A stretch of 34,206 bases of DNA, taken from NCBI GenBank assembly GCA_035353395.1, contig DAOPZL010000032.1, positions 1-34,206 on the forward strand, written 5' to 3'. The notes beneath the pieces were generated by a model. It did no database searches. It worked only from the letters and a program-made list of their open reading frames with translations, and was not told the DNA's origin. The position numbers and the translations under genes were made by a program. This DNA comes from UBA1801 sp035353395 (GTDB taxonomy: Bacteria; Acidobacteriota; Holophagae; Holophagales; Holophagaceae). Within the stretch, counting starts at the first letter, position 1. Every line of letters begins with the position of its first letter. This document shows positions 1 to 7,880 of the stretch, in pieces.

Positions 1-2
1 TG

Positions 3-80
3 GGGCTCGTGGACGTGCTGGGGGTCTGGTGGCTGAAGCGGCGGGCCAAGGTCGCGGTCATCCGGGAAGTCGCTCCCTGA
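3..80 (+). CDS. C-terminal end of an unknown protein (partial)
   Basis: The reading frame entering from the left edge encodes a 25-residue tail (GLVDVLGVWWLKRRAKVAVI..., ending REVAP) and stops with TGA at 78-80. A hydrophobic stretch followed by a basic KRRAK cluster looks like the end of a membrane protein whose last helix is followed by a cytoplasmic tail, but this is inference from a very short piece. The other two forward frames read less like protein. No family can be named. Confidence 0.4.
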   Translation, partial: GLVDVLGVWWLKRRAKVAVIREVAP

Positions 81-482
81 CGCTCAAGGCCGGCTCGCCG
101 GTGGTTCCCGCTGCCCGGGGTGCCGTGTCCACCGGCGGCGGAAGATGTGCGCGATCAAGGGCTTGACTGCGAAAGACTAGAGGCGCAATACTGAATAGCT
201 CATGCGTTCCGTTTCGCTCAACCTCCTCCTTCTGGGCCTGCTGCTTAGCAGCGCAGGGGGGGACTGAACCAGCCAGACGCAAACGTTCAACCCTCTCCTG
301 CGACCGCCGGAGGGGGTTTTGAGCATCAAGCCTTGATTCGTACCTCCGGGGTCTCTTACCTGCGGAGGCATCATGAAAGGCAGAACCTCGTTTCTCTCCC
401 ATCCGCCCCTCGGAGCACAGCCGCCCCCCGGCGATCTGGTACCGCACGGATTCATTGGGGTGACGACCGAGGAGAAGAGAAC
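81..482. other. Intergenic stretch upstream of the small ORF
   Basis: About 400 bases with no convincing gene; ORFs on either strand here have low-complexity Arg/Pro/Gly-rich translations typical of high-GC shadow frames. It holds a weak promoter-like pair (TTGACT at 163-168, AATACT at 187-192, 18 bp apart) and a terminator-like hairpin at 289-320. Nothing else is recognised. Confidence 0.5.
289..320 (+). terminator. Terminator-like hairpin with T-run
   Basis: Arms AACCCTCTCC (289-298) and GGAGGGGGTT (309-318) pair over ten positions, one of them G-U, around a ten-base loop and run into TTTT (317-320). It could end transcription from the left-hand gene, or act as an attenuator in the leader of the small ORF at 483. 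The loop is rather large, so confidence is moderate. Confidence 0.4.
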
Positions 483-656
483 ATGGTTCCGAGAGAAGGG
501 GATTTCTTCCTTTGCGACAAGGATGTCTGGACGGTGGTTGAATCCACCTGGAAGGAAGGCGTGGTGGCGGAAAATCCCCTCGGACTTCGCCGGCGATTCC
601 AGGAAAAGCACGGGCACTGGGAAATCCGCAGGGACGCACCCGTGCTTGAGACGTGA
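483..656 (+). CDS. Small hypothetical protein, 57 aa
   Basis: The ATG at 483 follows a good ribosome-binding site (GAGGAG, 8 bases upstream). The frame can be extended to 333, but that extension is Arg/Ser/Pro-rich and looks non-coding. The 57-residue product starts MVPREGDFFLCDKDVWTVVE and has a mixed, acidic/basic composition with two tryptophans in its N-terminal half, and no signal peptide or membrane segment. I do not recognise the family. It sits 136 bases before ilvE in the same direction and could be co-transcribed with it. The strong RBS and protein-like composition are the only support; a chance ORF is possible. Confidence 0.5.
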   Translation: MVPREGDFFLCDKDVWTVVESTWKEGVVAENPLGLRRRFQEKHGHWEIRRDAPVLET

Positions 657-792
657 AGGACCACGCGGCTCCGCCCCCCTTGATGCCACCCCCCCTTGCG
701 GGCAGCCTCGGCCGTCCGCGTGCACCCGATCCTGATCCAGCCGGGCAGCCTGCCTCAGGCCCCGCCCGCCATTCCCATCGAAAGGAAGCGTC

Positions 793-1902
793 GTGACCAC
801 GACCAGCAATCTCCAGAATTACGACATCCAGCTCGCAGATCCCCGCGTGAGCCCCGAAGCGCGCCGGGAACGCATGCAGAACCTGGGCTTCGGCAAGGTG
901 TTCTCCGAGCACATGATCCAGGTCTCCTACACCCCCGGCCGGGGGTGGGGGCGCGTGGCGCTGAAACCCTACGGTCCCCTCGTCCTGGATCCTGCCTCCT
1001 CCGTGCTGCACTACGGCCAGGCGATCTTCGAGGGCTTCAAGGCCTACCGCCAGCCCGATGGGCGCATCCGCACCTTCCGGCCCGACGCCAACGCCCGCCG
1101 GTTCCGCCAGTCGGCCCGCCGCCTGGCCATGCCCGAACTGCCGGAAGAGATCTTCGTGGAGGCCGCGGACCTGCTGATCCGGACGGACCGGGACTGGGTG
1201 CCCTCGGCAGCCGGGGAAAGCCTCTATCTCCGTCCCCTCATGATCGCCACCGACGCGGCGCTCGGCGTCGACGCTTCCAGGGAGAACCTGTGCCTGATCC
1301 TCGCCTCCCCTTCGGGCGCCTACTTCCCGAAGGGCGTGAAGCCCGTGACCGTCTGGGTCTCCGATGAATACGTGCGGGCTGCGCCGGGCGGGACGGGCGC
1401 GGCCAAGTGCGCCGGGAACTACGCGGCCTCCCTCATCGCCCAGGCCCAGGCCAAGGGCGAGGGCTGCGACCAGGTGGTCTGGCTGGACGCCGTGCACCGC
1501 CGCTACATCGAGGAGATGGGCGGGATGAACATCATGTTCGTCTACAAGGAGAAGGGCGAGACCGTCATCGTGACCCCGGAGCTCACCGGCTCCCTGCTGC
1601 CCGGCATCACCCGCCGGAGCCTCCTGCAGCTGGCCCAGGACCTGGGCTACAAGTCCGAGGAGCGCCGCATCAGCACCGACGAGTGGGAGGCCGCCCTGCT
1701 GGAGGGCCGCATGACCGAGGCCTTCGCCTGCGGCACCGCCGCGGTCATCACCCCCATCGGGACCGTGAAATCCCGGAACGGCCAGTGGATCATCAACAAC
1801 CGGGAGACGGGGCCGGTCGCCGCGAGGCTTCGCGAGGCCCTGCTGGGCATCCAGCATGGGACCGCTCCGGATCCCCACGGCTGGATGCACACCGTCTGCT
1901 GA
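793..1902 (+). CDS. ilvE: Branched-chain amino-acid aminotransferase
   Basis: A PLP-dependent fold-type IV transaminase that interconverts Leu, Ile and Val with their 2-oxo acids, using 2-oxoglutarate/glutamate; cytoplasmic. The 369-residue length and motifs fit the BCAT2-like branch: GQAIFEGFKAYR near residue 80, SLYLRPLMIAT, and the PLP-lysine segment GGTGAAKCAGNYA with Lys205, followed by YIEEMGGMNI and a C-terminal ACGTAAVITPIG that contacts the cofactor phosphate. The start is GTG at 793 with AGGA six bases upstream. It is transcribed alone or with the small upstream ORF and is followed directly by a strong hairpin shared with the convergent EamA gene. The family assignment is secure; whether its main role is synthesis or catabolism cannot be read from the sequence. 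Confidence 0.95.
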   Translation: MTTTSNLQNYDIQLADPRVSPEARRERMQNLGFGKVFSEHMIQVSYTPGRGWGRVALKPYGPLVLDPASSVLHYGQAIFEGFKAYRQPDGRIRTFRPDANARRFRQSARRLAMPELPEEIFVEAADLLIRTDRDWVPSAAGESLYLRPLMIATDAALGVDASRENLCLILASPSGAYFPKGVKPVTVWVSDEYVRAAPGGTGAAKCAGNYAASLIAQAQAKGEGCDQVVWLDAVHRRYIEEMGGMNIMFVYKEKGETVIVTPELTGSLLPGITRRSLLQLAQDLGYKSEERRISTDEWEAALLEGRMTEAFACGTAAVITPIGTVKSRNGQWIINNRETGPVAARLREALLGIQHGTAPDPHGWMHTVC

Positions 1903-1936
1903 AGAAGGGAGCGGGCCGCCGGCCCGCTTCTTCTTG
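1901..1936. terminator. Bidirectional terminator between ilvE and the EamA gene
   Basis: A 7-bp GC-rich stem (GCGGGCC 1911-1917, GGCCCGC 1921-1927) with a three-base loop is flanked by GAAGAAG (1901-1907) and CTTCTTC (1927-1933), which extend the pairing and give A- and T-rich ends on both strands. It lies between two convergent genes, starting within the last two bases of ilvE, so it can serve both. Confidence 0.75.
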
Positions 1937-1950
1937 CCCGGCCTCCCGGG

Positions 1951-2859
1951 TCAGGCTCCGGGAGCGCGTTCCGCGGCGGCCGTGGCGGCGGCCGCCGCCT
2001 GGGAATCGCGCCTCACCGAGACGAGGGTCGAGACGACGACGGCGGCGACGATGACGGCGCCGCCTGCGAGCGCGTTGGCCGACGGCTTCTCCCCCACGGC
2101 GAGGAAGACCCAGACCGGGTTGAACACCGGCTCGAGCACCGCGACCAGGATCGCCTCGACCGCCTTGACGCGCTTGATCCCGAAGGCGAAGAGCACGGAG
2201 GCGAGGCCGATCTGGACGAGGCCGAGGGCGGCGATGGCTCCCAGGGCCTTCGGGGTGAACACGGGTGCGGGGAGGAAGAGGGCGATGCCGAAGGCCACGA
2301 CCGCGGTGATGATGTGCGCGAGGAGGGCCGATTCGAGGGGGGATCCATCCTTCTGCTTTCGCATGAGGACAAAGTAGATGGCGAAGGCGAGCCCGGAGAC
2401 GATGGAGGCGATGTCTCCGGCCAGATGGCCGCTGCTGAGCCCGTCCATGAAGAAGAGCCCCATGCCGGCGAAGATCGCGGCGAAAGCCAGCCAGTGCTCG
2501 GCGCGCGGCTTCTCCTTGAGGATCCAGGCTCCGAGGATGGCCACGTAGACCGGGGCGCCGTACTGCAGCAGGATGGCGTTGGCGGAAGTGGTGGCCTTGT
2601 TCGCGTAGATGAACAGGAGCATGGTCGCGGCGCTGGCCGCGGCGGCGCCGACCTGGACCATCGAGAACCGGAGCCACGCCTTGCGGAGCCAGACCGCGAT
2701 GAAGATGGCCGCGACGAGCGACCGTCCGCATGCGATGGCGAAGGGGTTCCAGTCGACCAGCTTGACGAAGACGCCGGCGATGCTCCAGCAGAGGGCCGTG
2801 CTCGCGATTGCAACAAGGCCGCTGGCCCGGCCCGGATGATTCACTTCCATGGACACCAT
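1951..2859 (-). CDS. EamA-family (DMT) metabolite exporter
   Basis: A 302-residue integral inner-membrane protein of the drug/metabolite transporter superfamily, with about ten hydrophobic helices arranged as two EamA repeats (roughly residues 12-145 and 155-285). Family members export amino acids or other small metabolites; the substrate here cannot be told. The N-terminal repeat has the usual STALCWSIAGVFVKLV opening. The ATG at 2859 has AGG seven bases upstream; an in-frame ATG at 2850 has no RBS. The tail is alanine-rich (QAAAAATAAAERAPGA). It converges on ilvE, which gives weak contextual support for an amino-acid-related substrate. Family call is firm, function is open. Confidence 0.9.
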   Translation of the reverse strand: MVSMEVNHPGRASGLVAIASTALCWSIAGVFVKLVDWNPFAIACGRSLVAAIFIAVWLRKAWLRFSMVQVGAAAASAATMLLFIYANKATTSANAILLQYGAPVYVAILGAWILKEKPRAEHWLAFAAIFAGMGLFFMDGLSSGHLAGDIASIVSGLAFAIYFVLMRKQKDGSPLESALLAHIITAVVAFGIALFLPAPVFTPKALGAIAALGLVQIGLASVLFAFGIKRVKAVEAILVAVLEPVFNPVWVFLAVGEKPSANALAGGAVIVAAVVVSTLVSVRRDSQAAAAATAAAERAPGA

Positions 2860-3001
2860 GTTACCTGGAACGCGGGCGGTTTGGGTCGGAGCGGGATGCC
2901 GCCCGGGAAACGGCCGGAAGCCGCGATGAACTTCGCGATCCCGCGGCCGGCCCTGGTGCTATAGTTTGCCGCCCAGGTCGTCCTGGTGGGGTGGGTGCGA
3001 C

Positions 3002-3769
3002 ATGAGAGACCTTGTCAAATCCCTGTTGCGTGTCGGATTTTTGCTTTTGGCCCTGGCCTCGTCCCTCATGGGGGACGCGGCTTCCGGCCTCCGGGAGGAG
3101 GTCGTGGCCCTGCCCGTCACCTGCTGGACCTGGTGGGGGGACACGTACGAAAGCCCCATGAACGTGACCGTCTTCCGGCCGGCGGGGGAAGGTCCCTTTC
3201 CCCTCGTGGTGTTCAGCCATGGGGCCGGAGGCGGGGACGGCCTCGCCCGTTTCGAGGAACCCTCGCGCCGCTTCGTGGAGAAGGGCTTCGTCGTGCTGGT
3301 GCCTTCGCGGGTGGGGAACGGCATCCTGAATCTCGATCTGGGAGCCGCCCAGGTGCTCGCCGCGATGGATTACGGACGGAGCCTGCCGGACATCGATTCC
3401 CGGCGGATCCTGCTGGTCGGCTGGGAATGGGGTGGCTTCCTGGCGATCGGCCTGGCCGCGGGGGATCCTCCGGGGGTGCTCGCCGCGGTCAATCTCGGAG
3501 GCGGGTTCGGCGGCCTCAGCGAGATGTGGCTCCACAGGGACCAGGGCCGGCGGACGCGCGTGCCCACGCTCTGGATCTACGCCCAGAACGGCCGGCCTTT
3601 TCCCGCCGCCTACGGCCGGGCCTGGGCCACGGCCTTCGCCGATGCAGGCGGGCAGGTCGACTTCCGCCTGCTTCCGGCCTCCGGCGAGGATGGGCCCGGC
3701 CGGTTTCCAGAAGGCTCCGGCCTCTGGATGCCGCTCGTCGAGGACTTCCTCCGCCGGGCGGGTTTCTAG
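3002..3769 (+). CDS. Secreted alpha/beta-hydrolase fold protein, probably inactive
   Basis: A 255-residue protein with an N-terminal signal peptide (RDLVKSLLRVGFLLLALASS, cleaved near residue 24-28) and a dienelactone-hydrolase-like alpha/beta fold. The oxyanion strand FSHGAGGG and the nucleophile-elbow strand are recognisable, but the elbow reads G-W-E-W-G-G with Glu142 where Ser or Cys should be. In related hydrolases the acid lies in a Y-x-E-N-D segment and the histidine in an E-D-G-H segment; here these read YAQNG (residues 193-197) and EDGP (Pro232). All three catalytic positions thus seem replaced, so a binding or structural role is more likely than hydrolysis. The start is ATG 3002; the frame extends to a TTG at 2966 but the signal peptide fits the ATG. 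The last gene base abuts the stop of the convergent gene. Confidence 0.8.
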   Translation: MRDLVKSLLRVGFLLLALASSLMGDAASGLREEVVALPVTCWTWWGDTYESPMNVTVFRPAGEGPFPLVVFSHGAGGGDGLARFEEPSRRFVEKGFVVLVPSRVGNGILNLDLGAAQVLAAMDYGRSLPDIDSRRILLVGWEWGGFLAIGLAAGDPPGVLAAVNLGGGFGGLSEMWLHRDQGRRTRVPTLWIYAQNGRPFPAAYGRAWATAFADAGGQVDFRLLPASGEDGPGRFPEGSGLWMPLVEDFLRRAGF

Positions 3770-4099
3770 TCAGCAGCGGCAGCCGCAGGCGTCGCAGCCG
3801 GCGGCGAGCTCGCATCCGATCGCCCTGGCCATGGCCATCGGGTCCAGGTCCCGGCTGAACTTCGCGTCGAAGAAGTCCATCAGCGGTTCCGGGACGGCCC
3901 GCCGGTCGATGGTCTCCCAGCAGAGCCTCCTCTTCAGGAGCCTGAAGGTGTCCACGAGGCCCACGGGCCAGATTTTCGGATGCCCGCGCAGGAGGGTCTC
4001 CAGCTCGGCGAGTTCCTCGTCGCGCAAGTGGATGTGTGCCGCTGGGGCCTCTTCGTTGATGGCCCGCACCAAGTCGACGATCTCAGCTTGCATCCCCAT
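3770..4099 (-). CDS. Small hypothetical protein with Cys-rich tail
   Basis: A 109-residue protein I do not recognise. The start at 4099 is chosen because GGAGG lies five bases upstream; a longer frame to 4150 has no such site. Residues 5-60 look helical and acidic, then comes a short basic part. The last 14 residues hold five cysteines (C96, C102, C105, C107, C109), so the protein ends in a Cys, in a pattern suited to binding a metal ion or a cluster. There is no signal peptide or membrane segment, so it should be cytoplasmic. Its stop codon directly abuts that of the secreted hydrolase-fold gene on the other strand. It lies just downstream of the D-aminoacylase gene on the same strand (67-base gap) and could be the last gene of that operon. 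Confidence 0.65.
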   Translation of the reverse strand: MGMQAEIVDLVRAINEEAPAAHIHLRDEELAELETLLRGHPKIWPVGLVDTFRLLKRRLCWETIDRRAVPEPLMDFFDAKFSRDLDPMAMARAIGCELAAGCDACGCRC

Positions 4100-4165
4100 C
4101 GCCGCCTCCGCGACCGGTCCAGGGCATTGGATGCCCCGAGCCCGCGGCACGCTTTCCGGCCTCGA

Positions 4166-5764
4166 TCAGGAATGTGCGGAATTTCTGGGTGGCTGTCTCG
4201 TGAGCACCCGTCCGGGATGGTGGTGAAGGTCCATTCCGTCTCTGATGAGGAACTGCCCGTTGCAGATCACATGGGCTATTCCTTCGGGATACTGGAGCGG
4301 TTCTGCGAAGGTGGCCTTGTCCTGGATCTTGCCGGGATCGAAGACCAGCAGATCGGCCAGGAAGGACTCGCGGATCCTCCCACGCTCCGGAAGGCCAAGT
4401 CTCTCCGCCGGGAGCCCCGTCATTTTATGGATCGCTTCCTCAAGCCCCAGGGCCCCGAGCTCGCGGACATAGCGGCCCAGCACTCTCGGGAAAGTCCCGA
4501 AGGTCCTGGGATGAGGCTGGCCGACGTCCGAGTCCTCCGCGGCACAGGTATAGCTGTCGGACCCGATCGTGGCGTACGGCTTCTTGAGCACGCGGGCCAC
4601 GTTGTCCTCCGAGAGCAGGAAAAGCACGATGCTGATGTCCAGGTCCGTCTTCAGAAGCGCGTCGAACACCCACTCCTCTCCGGGCTGGCCAGCATCCCGG
4701 GCCAGATCGGCGACGAACCTTCCTTCGAAGGAGCGTTCGTTGGGGCTGCGGCAGATCATCACCTTGTCCCAGGAACCATCCCACTCTTCACGGATATCCC
4801 GGGTCATCCGGCGGCGGGTGGCGGGATCTGCCAGGCGGTTCAGGATCTCGGGCTTTCCGCCCTGGTGAGCCCACTCCGGAAGGTTGTTCGTGAGTCCGGT
4901 GGATGCCGCGGTGTAGGGATAGGCATCGATACTCACATCGAGTCCGCTGCTCCTGGCTTCATCGATCAGGGCCAGTGCCCGTTCCTGCAGCGGCCAGTTC
5001 CGGGGCCAGCAAGCTTTGTGGTGGCTGATCTGGACGCGAGCCCCGCTCTCCCGGCCGATCCGGATGGCCTCGGAAACAGCCTCGAGCAGAGTCCGTCCCT
5101 CGCCGCGGATGTGGCTGAAGTAGAAGCCATCGTACCCCGCGACGACGGAAGCCAGCTCGATGAGTTCCTCCGTACCGGCGAATGAACCGGGCGGATAGAT
5201 CAAGCCGGTCGAGATTCCGAAGGCTCCCTGTTCCATGGCTTGCGCCACCTGGCTTCGCATGGCCTCGAGCTGATGCCTCGACGGATGCTCGGAGCCGTAG
5301 CCCATGACGCCCGCCCGTATGGTGCCTTGACCCACCAGCGGGACCAGGTTGATGGATTGTCCGCGCCGCGTCAGGAAATCAAGATAGCTCTTCAGGCTGT
5401 CCCAGTTCCTCCACAGGTCTTCCTCGGCCAGGGCGTTGTAGTTCGAAATCACCTCGCGGCGCGTACCCTCGAGCAACGGCGAAGGGGAGTCCCCGCACTG
5501 CCCGACCACGGCGGTGGTCACCCCCTGGTGGTAGAGAGAGGCCGATGAGCGCTTGAAGAGGCTGAAGTCGGCGTGGGAATGCATGTCGATGAGGCCGGGA
5601 CACACGACTTGCCCCTGGACGTCGATCGTTTCCTTGGCCGGTCCGGCTTCGGAACCCGTCCCGAGGTAGGCGATCCGGTCACCCTGGATCCCCACCGAAC
5701 CGCGGAATCCGGGTCCCCCCTGGCCGTCGATGATCCAGCCATTCGTGATGAGCACGTCGAGCAT
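4166..5764 (-). CDS. N-acyl-D-amino-acid deacylase (D-aminoacylase)
   Basis: A 532-residue metal-dependent amidohydrolase that removes the acyl group from N-acyl-D-amino acids. It shows the D-aminoacylase family pattern: DMHSHADFS with His62 and His64, VGQCGDSPSP with the metal-bridging Cys90, His218 in FSHIRGEG, His248 in QISHHK, and the catalytic Asp403 in IGSDSY, followed by HPRTFGTFPRVL. The C-terminus returns to the small beta-sandwich shared with residues 1-50. The start at 5764 has GGAGG six bases upstream; the longer open frame overlaps the next gene and is not coding. It is the last enzyme gene of the minus-strand peptide-transport operon, 52 bases after the serine hydrolase. Family members can also act on N-acyl-D-Glu or D-Asp; the exact substrate is unknown. 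Confidence 0.92.
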   Translation of the reverse strand: MLDVLITNGWIIDGQGGPGFRGSVGIQGDRIAYLGTGSEAGPAKETIDVQGQVVCPGLIDMHSHADFSLFKRSSASLYHQGVTTAVVGQCGDSPSPLLEGTRREVISNYNALAEEDLWRNWDSLKSYLDFLTRRGQSINLVPLVGQGTIRAGVMGYGSEHPSRHQLEAMRSQVAQAMEQGAFGISTGLIYPPGSFAGTEELIELASVVAGYDGFYFSHIRGEGRTLLEAVSEAIRIGRESGARVQISHHKACWPRNWPLQERALALIDEARSSGLDVSIDAYPYTAASTGLTNNLPEWAHQGGKPEILNRLADPATRRRMTRDIREEWDGSWDKVMICRSPNERSFEGRFVADLARDAGQPGEEWVFDALLKTDLDISIVLFLLSEDNVARVLKKPYATIGSDSYTCAAEDSDVGQPHPRTFGTFPRVLGRYVRELGALGLEEAIHKMTGLPAERLGLPERGRIRESFLADLLVFDPGKIQDKATFAEPLQYPEGIAHVICNGQFLIRDGMDLHHHPGRVLTRQPPRNSAHS

Positions 5765-5816
5765 GGTTGCCTCCGGGAGCGGAAGTTCGGGAGAGATCGA
5801 AGGGGCGGACGGTTGA

Positions 5817-6872
5817 CTAGGAAGGAAACCCCTCGCCGAGCGCCGCATCGAGCAGCAGCAGGGCCAGTCCGGTGGTGTCGCAATCATCGCAATTGCACAG
5901 GATGGCGAGACCAATGCCGGGACCGGGGGCGAGCAGCAGCCTTGACGTGAACCCCGTGTCATGGCCTCCGTGGAACCGGATGGGCAGACCCCTGTGAGTC
6001 CCGAGAAACCAGGAGAGCCCGATCTGCGTGCCGGGGCGCTCGGGTCCGCAGGATGCCCGCGGGGTGAAGGCAAGATCGAGGCTTTCAGGTTTCAGGATCC
6101 CGCCGCCCCCTTCCAGGCACATGGCGAGGAACCGGCAGAGATCCACGGCCGAGGAATGGAGGGTGGAGCTCGGTCCGTGCTTTCTGTTGTACGGGTACAC
6201 CGGACTGGGGATGACGCGGCTTGCGGTCTCGTCTCTGAGGTGAGGCCACGCCCGCATCGCCTGATCGACGTGATTGGGGAAGAAGCTGCTGCTCGTCATC
6301 CCGATCGGAGCAAGGAGATCGGCGCGCATGGCCTCCTCGAAGCTCGTCCCGCGCACTTCGGCGATCAGCGCACCGAGAATCTCGAAGCAGGTGTTGTTGT
6401 AGTGGAACGCCTCGCCTGGGGCTCGGACAAGCCCGAGATTGGCTAGGCCCTGGACGTAGCGCGCCAGGGCCCCGTCGTCATCCGGGCCGAGGCCCCAGCG
6501 GGAGTCATCCGAATAGGACACACCCGAGGTGTGGCTCAGCATGTGGCCAAGGGTGATAGCCCGGTACCGTGGATCCGCGAAGGTGAAAGACGGGAGGAAC
6601 TCCGCGGCCGGCCGATCGATCGCGACCACCCTCCGTTCGGCCAGCAGGAGCAGTTCGGCAGCCACGAATGTCTTCGAGACGGAAGCGAGATGGAAGATGC
6701 TCGTCCCCGTGACGGGAGCTCCCGTGCGGAGGTCGAGGTACCCGAAGCCCCGTGCCGTGACCGGTGATCCCTGGTGCACCAGGGCGATGGCGAGGCCGGG
6801 GAGTTCCCGCGAGGCGAGGTAGTCTGCAGCGGCAGACTCGACCGCCTCTTTCATCCGGAGAGGATCGATCAT
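5817..6872 (-). CDS. Serine hydrolase, beta-lactamase/DD-peptidase fold (family S12 type)
   Basis: A 351-residue penicillin-binding-protein-like serine hydrolase. The active-site SxxK is S64-V-S-K67 in HLASVSKTFV, the YxN motif is Y158-N-N160, and HGGHDTGF near residue 315 takes the place of the KTG/HxG motif. S12 members include D-Ala-D-Ala carboxypeptidases, D-aminopeptidases, D-amino-acid amidases and esterases; with its neighbours, cleavage of a D-residue peptide bond is the likeliest task (inference). No signal peptide is visible with the chosen start, so it would work in the cytoplasm after import. The start ATG 6872 overlaps the stop of the upstream ATPase gene (ATGA) and has GGAG seven bases upstream, which indicates translational coupling. 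A longer frame to 6992 lies within the ATPase gene and is rejected. Confidence 0.88.
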   Translation of the reverse strand: MIDPLRMKEAVESAAADYLASRELPGLAIALVHQGSPVTARGFGYLDLRTGAPVTGTSIFHLASVSKTFVAAELLLLAERRVVAIDRPAAEFLPSFTFADPRYRAITLGHMLSHTSGVSYSDDSRWGLGPDDDGALARYVQGLANLGLVRAPGEAFHYNNTCFEILGALIAEVRGTSFEEAMRADLLAPIGMTSSSFFPNHVDQAMRAWPHLRDETASRVIPSPVYPYNRKHGPSSTLHSSAVDLCRFLAMCLEGGGGILKPESLDLAFTPRASCGPERPGTQIGLSWFLGTHRGLPIRFHGGHDTGFTSRLLLAPGPGIGLAILCNCDDCDTTGLALLLLDAALGEGFPS

Positions 6873-7879
6873 GCTGGGTCTCCATGCATGCAGTGGCAGG
6901 AAACCGAATGGCCCGGCTCGACTTCCTTCAGGACAGGCCGTTCCTGGGCGCAGATCTCGACTGCCATGGGGCATCGCTCGCAGAAGGCGCATCCCTTCGG
7001 AAGATTGATCGAGCTCGGGATCTCACCCTTCAGCTCAGCCGGCTCGCATCGTTCTTCCTCATCGAGCGTGGGCGCCGACGAGAACAGGAGCCGCGTGTAT
7101 GGGTGCCGGGGGTTCCTGAAGATGTTCTCCTTGCGGCCGGTTTCGACGATAGATCCGAGGTACATCACGCCAACCGAATCACTGATGTGCTTGACGACCG
7201 AAAGATCATGCGCGATGAACAAGAAGGAGAGCTGGTACTCCTCCTTGAGGTCCATGAGCATATTGAGGATCTGGGCCTGGATGGACACATCGAGGGCCGA
7301 GACCGGCTCGTCGGCGATGATGAATCTGGGTTCCATCGCGAGCGCGCGGGCGATGCCGATCCTCTGCCGCTGGCCGCCGCTGAACTGATGCGGGTAGCGA
7401 AGGGCCTGTTCCGGATTCAATCCGACCCGTTCGAGGAGGGCGAGGCTTTTCTCTGCGGCCTCCTTGCGGTTCTTCGCCTTCCGGTGGAACAGCATCGGCT
7501 CCATCACGATGTCGCGCACGCGCTGCCTGGGGTTGAGGGAAGCGTAAGGATCCTGGAAGATCATCTGCATCTCGCGCCTGAGCGGAATCATCTCTTTCCT
7601 GGCGAGCTTCGTGATGTCGAGGCCCCGGTAGGCGATGGTCCCGGCCTTGGGTTCGAGCAGGCGGATGATCGTCCGCGCCGCTGTCGATTTTCCGCACCCG
7701 CTCTCTCCGACGAGACTGAACACCTCGCCCTCGCGGATATCAAAGGAGATGCCGTTGACTGCGTGGGCGACCCTGTGGACAAGCTTCGGCAATCCGTTCT
7801 CGAATCGGAGCCTGTCGAGGAAACCCTTCGTCAGATCGAAATGCTGCACGAGGTTCCGAACCTCGAGGATGTTGGCCAT
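6869..7879 (-). CDS. dppF: Peptide ABC transporter ATP-binding protein (DppF/OppF type)
   Basis: A 336-residue ABC ATPase of the di/oligopeptide importer class. Visible motifs are Walker A GESGCGKST, the Q-loop region MIFQDPYASLNPRQR, signature FSGGQRQRIGIARAL, Walker B FIIADEP, and the switch His in FIAHDLS. The C-terminal oligopeptide-transporter extension carries GCAFCERCP...C, a Cys cluster typical of this subfamily. It would pair with the DppD-type subunit to power import through the DppB-DppC pore. The start ATG 7879 lies one base after the stop of dppD, with GGAG inside the end of that gene. Assignment as DppF versus OppF rests on gene order; the transported substrate is not visible in the ATPase. 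Confidence 0.93.
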   Translation of the reverse strand: MANILEVRNLVQHFDLTKGFLDRLRFENGLPKLVHRVAHAVNGISFDIREGEVFSLVGESGCGKSTAARTIIRLLEPKAGTIAYRGLDITKLARKEMIPLRREMQMIFQDPYASLNPRQRVRDIVMEPMLFHRKAKNRKEAAEKSLALLERVGLNPEQALRYPHQFSGGQRQRIGIARALAMEPRFIIADEPVSALDVSIQAQILNMLMDLKEEYQLSFLFIAHDLSVVKHISDSVGVMYLGSIVETGRKENIFRNPRHPYTRLLFSSAPTLDEEERCEPAELKGEIPSSINLPKGCAFCERCPMAVEICAQERPVLKEVEPGHSVSCHCMHGDPA

Positions 7880-7880
7880 T

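Noticed and set aside
58..1890. Long open frame antisense to ilvE (610 residues)
   Set aside because: Low-complexity Gly/Ala/Arg/His composition and full overlap with a clear ilvE gene; a shadow of high-GC codon use.
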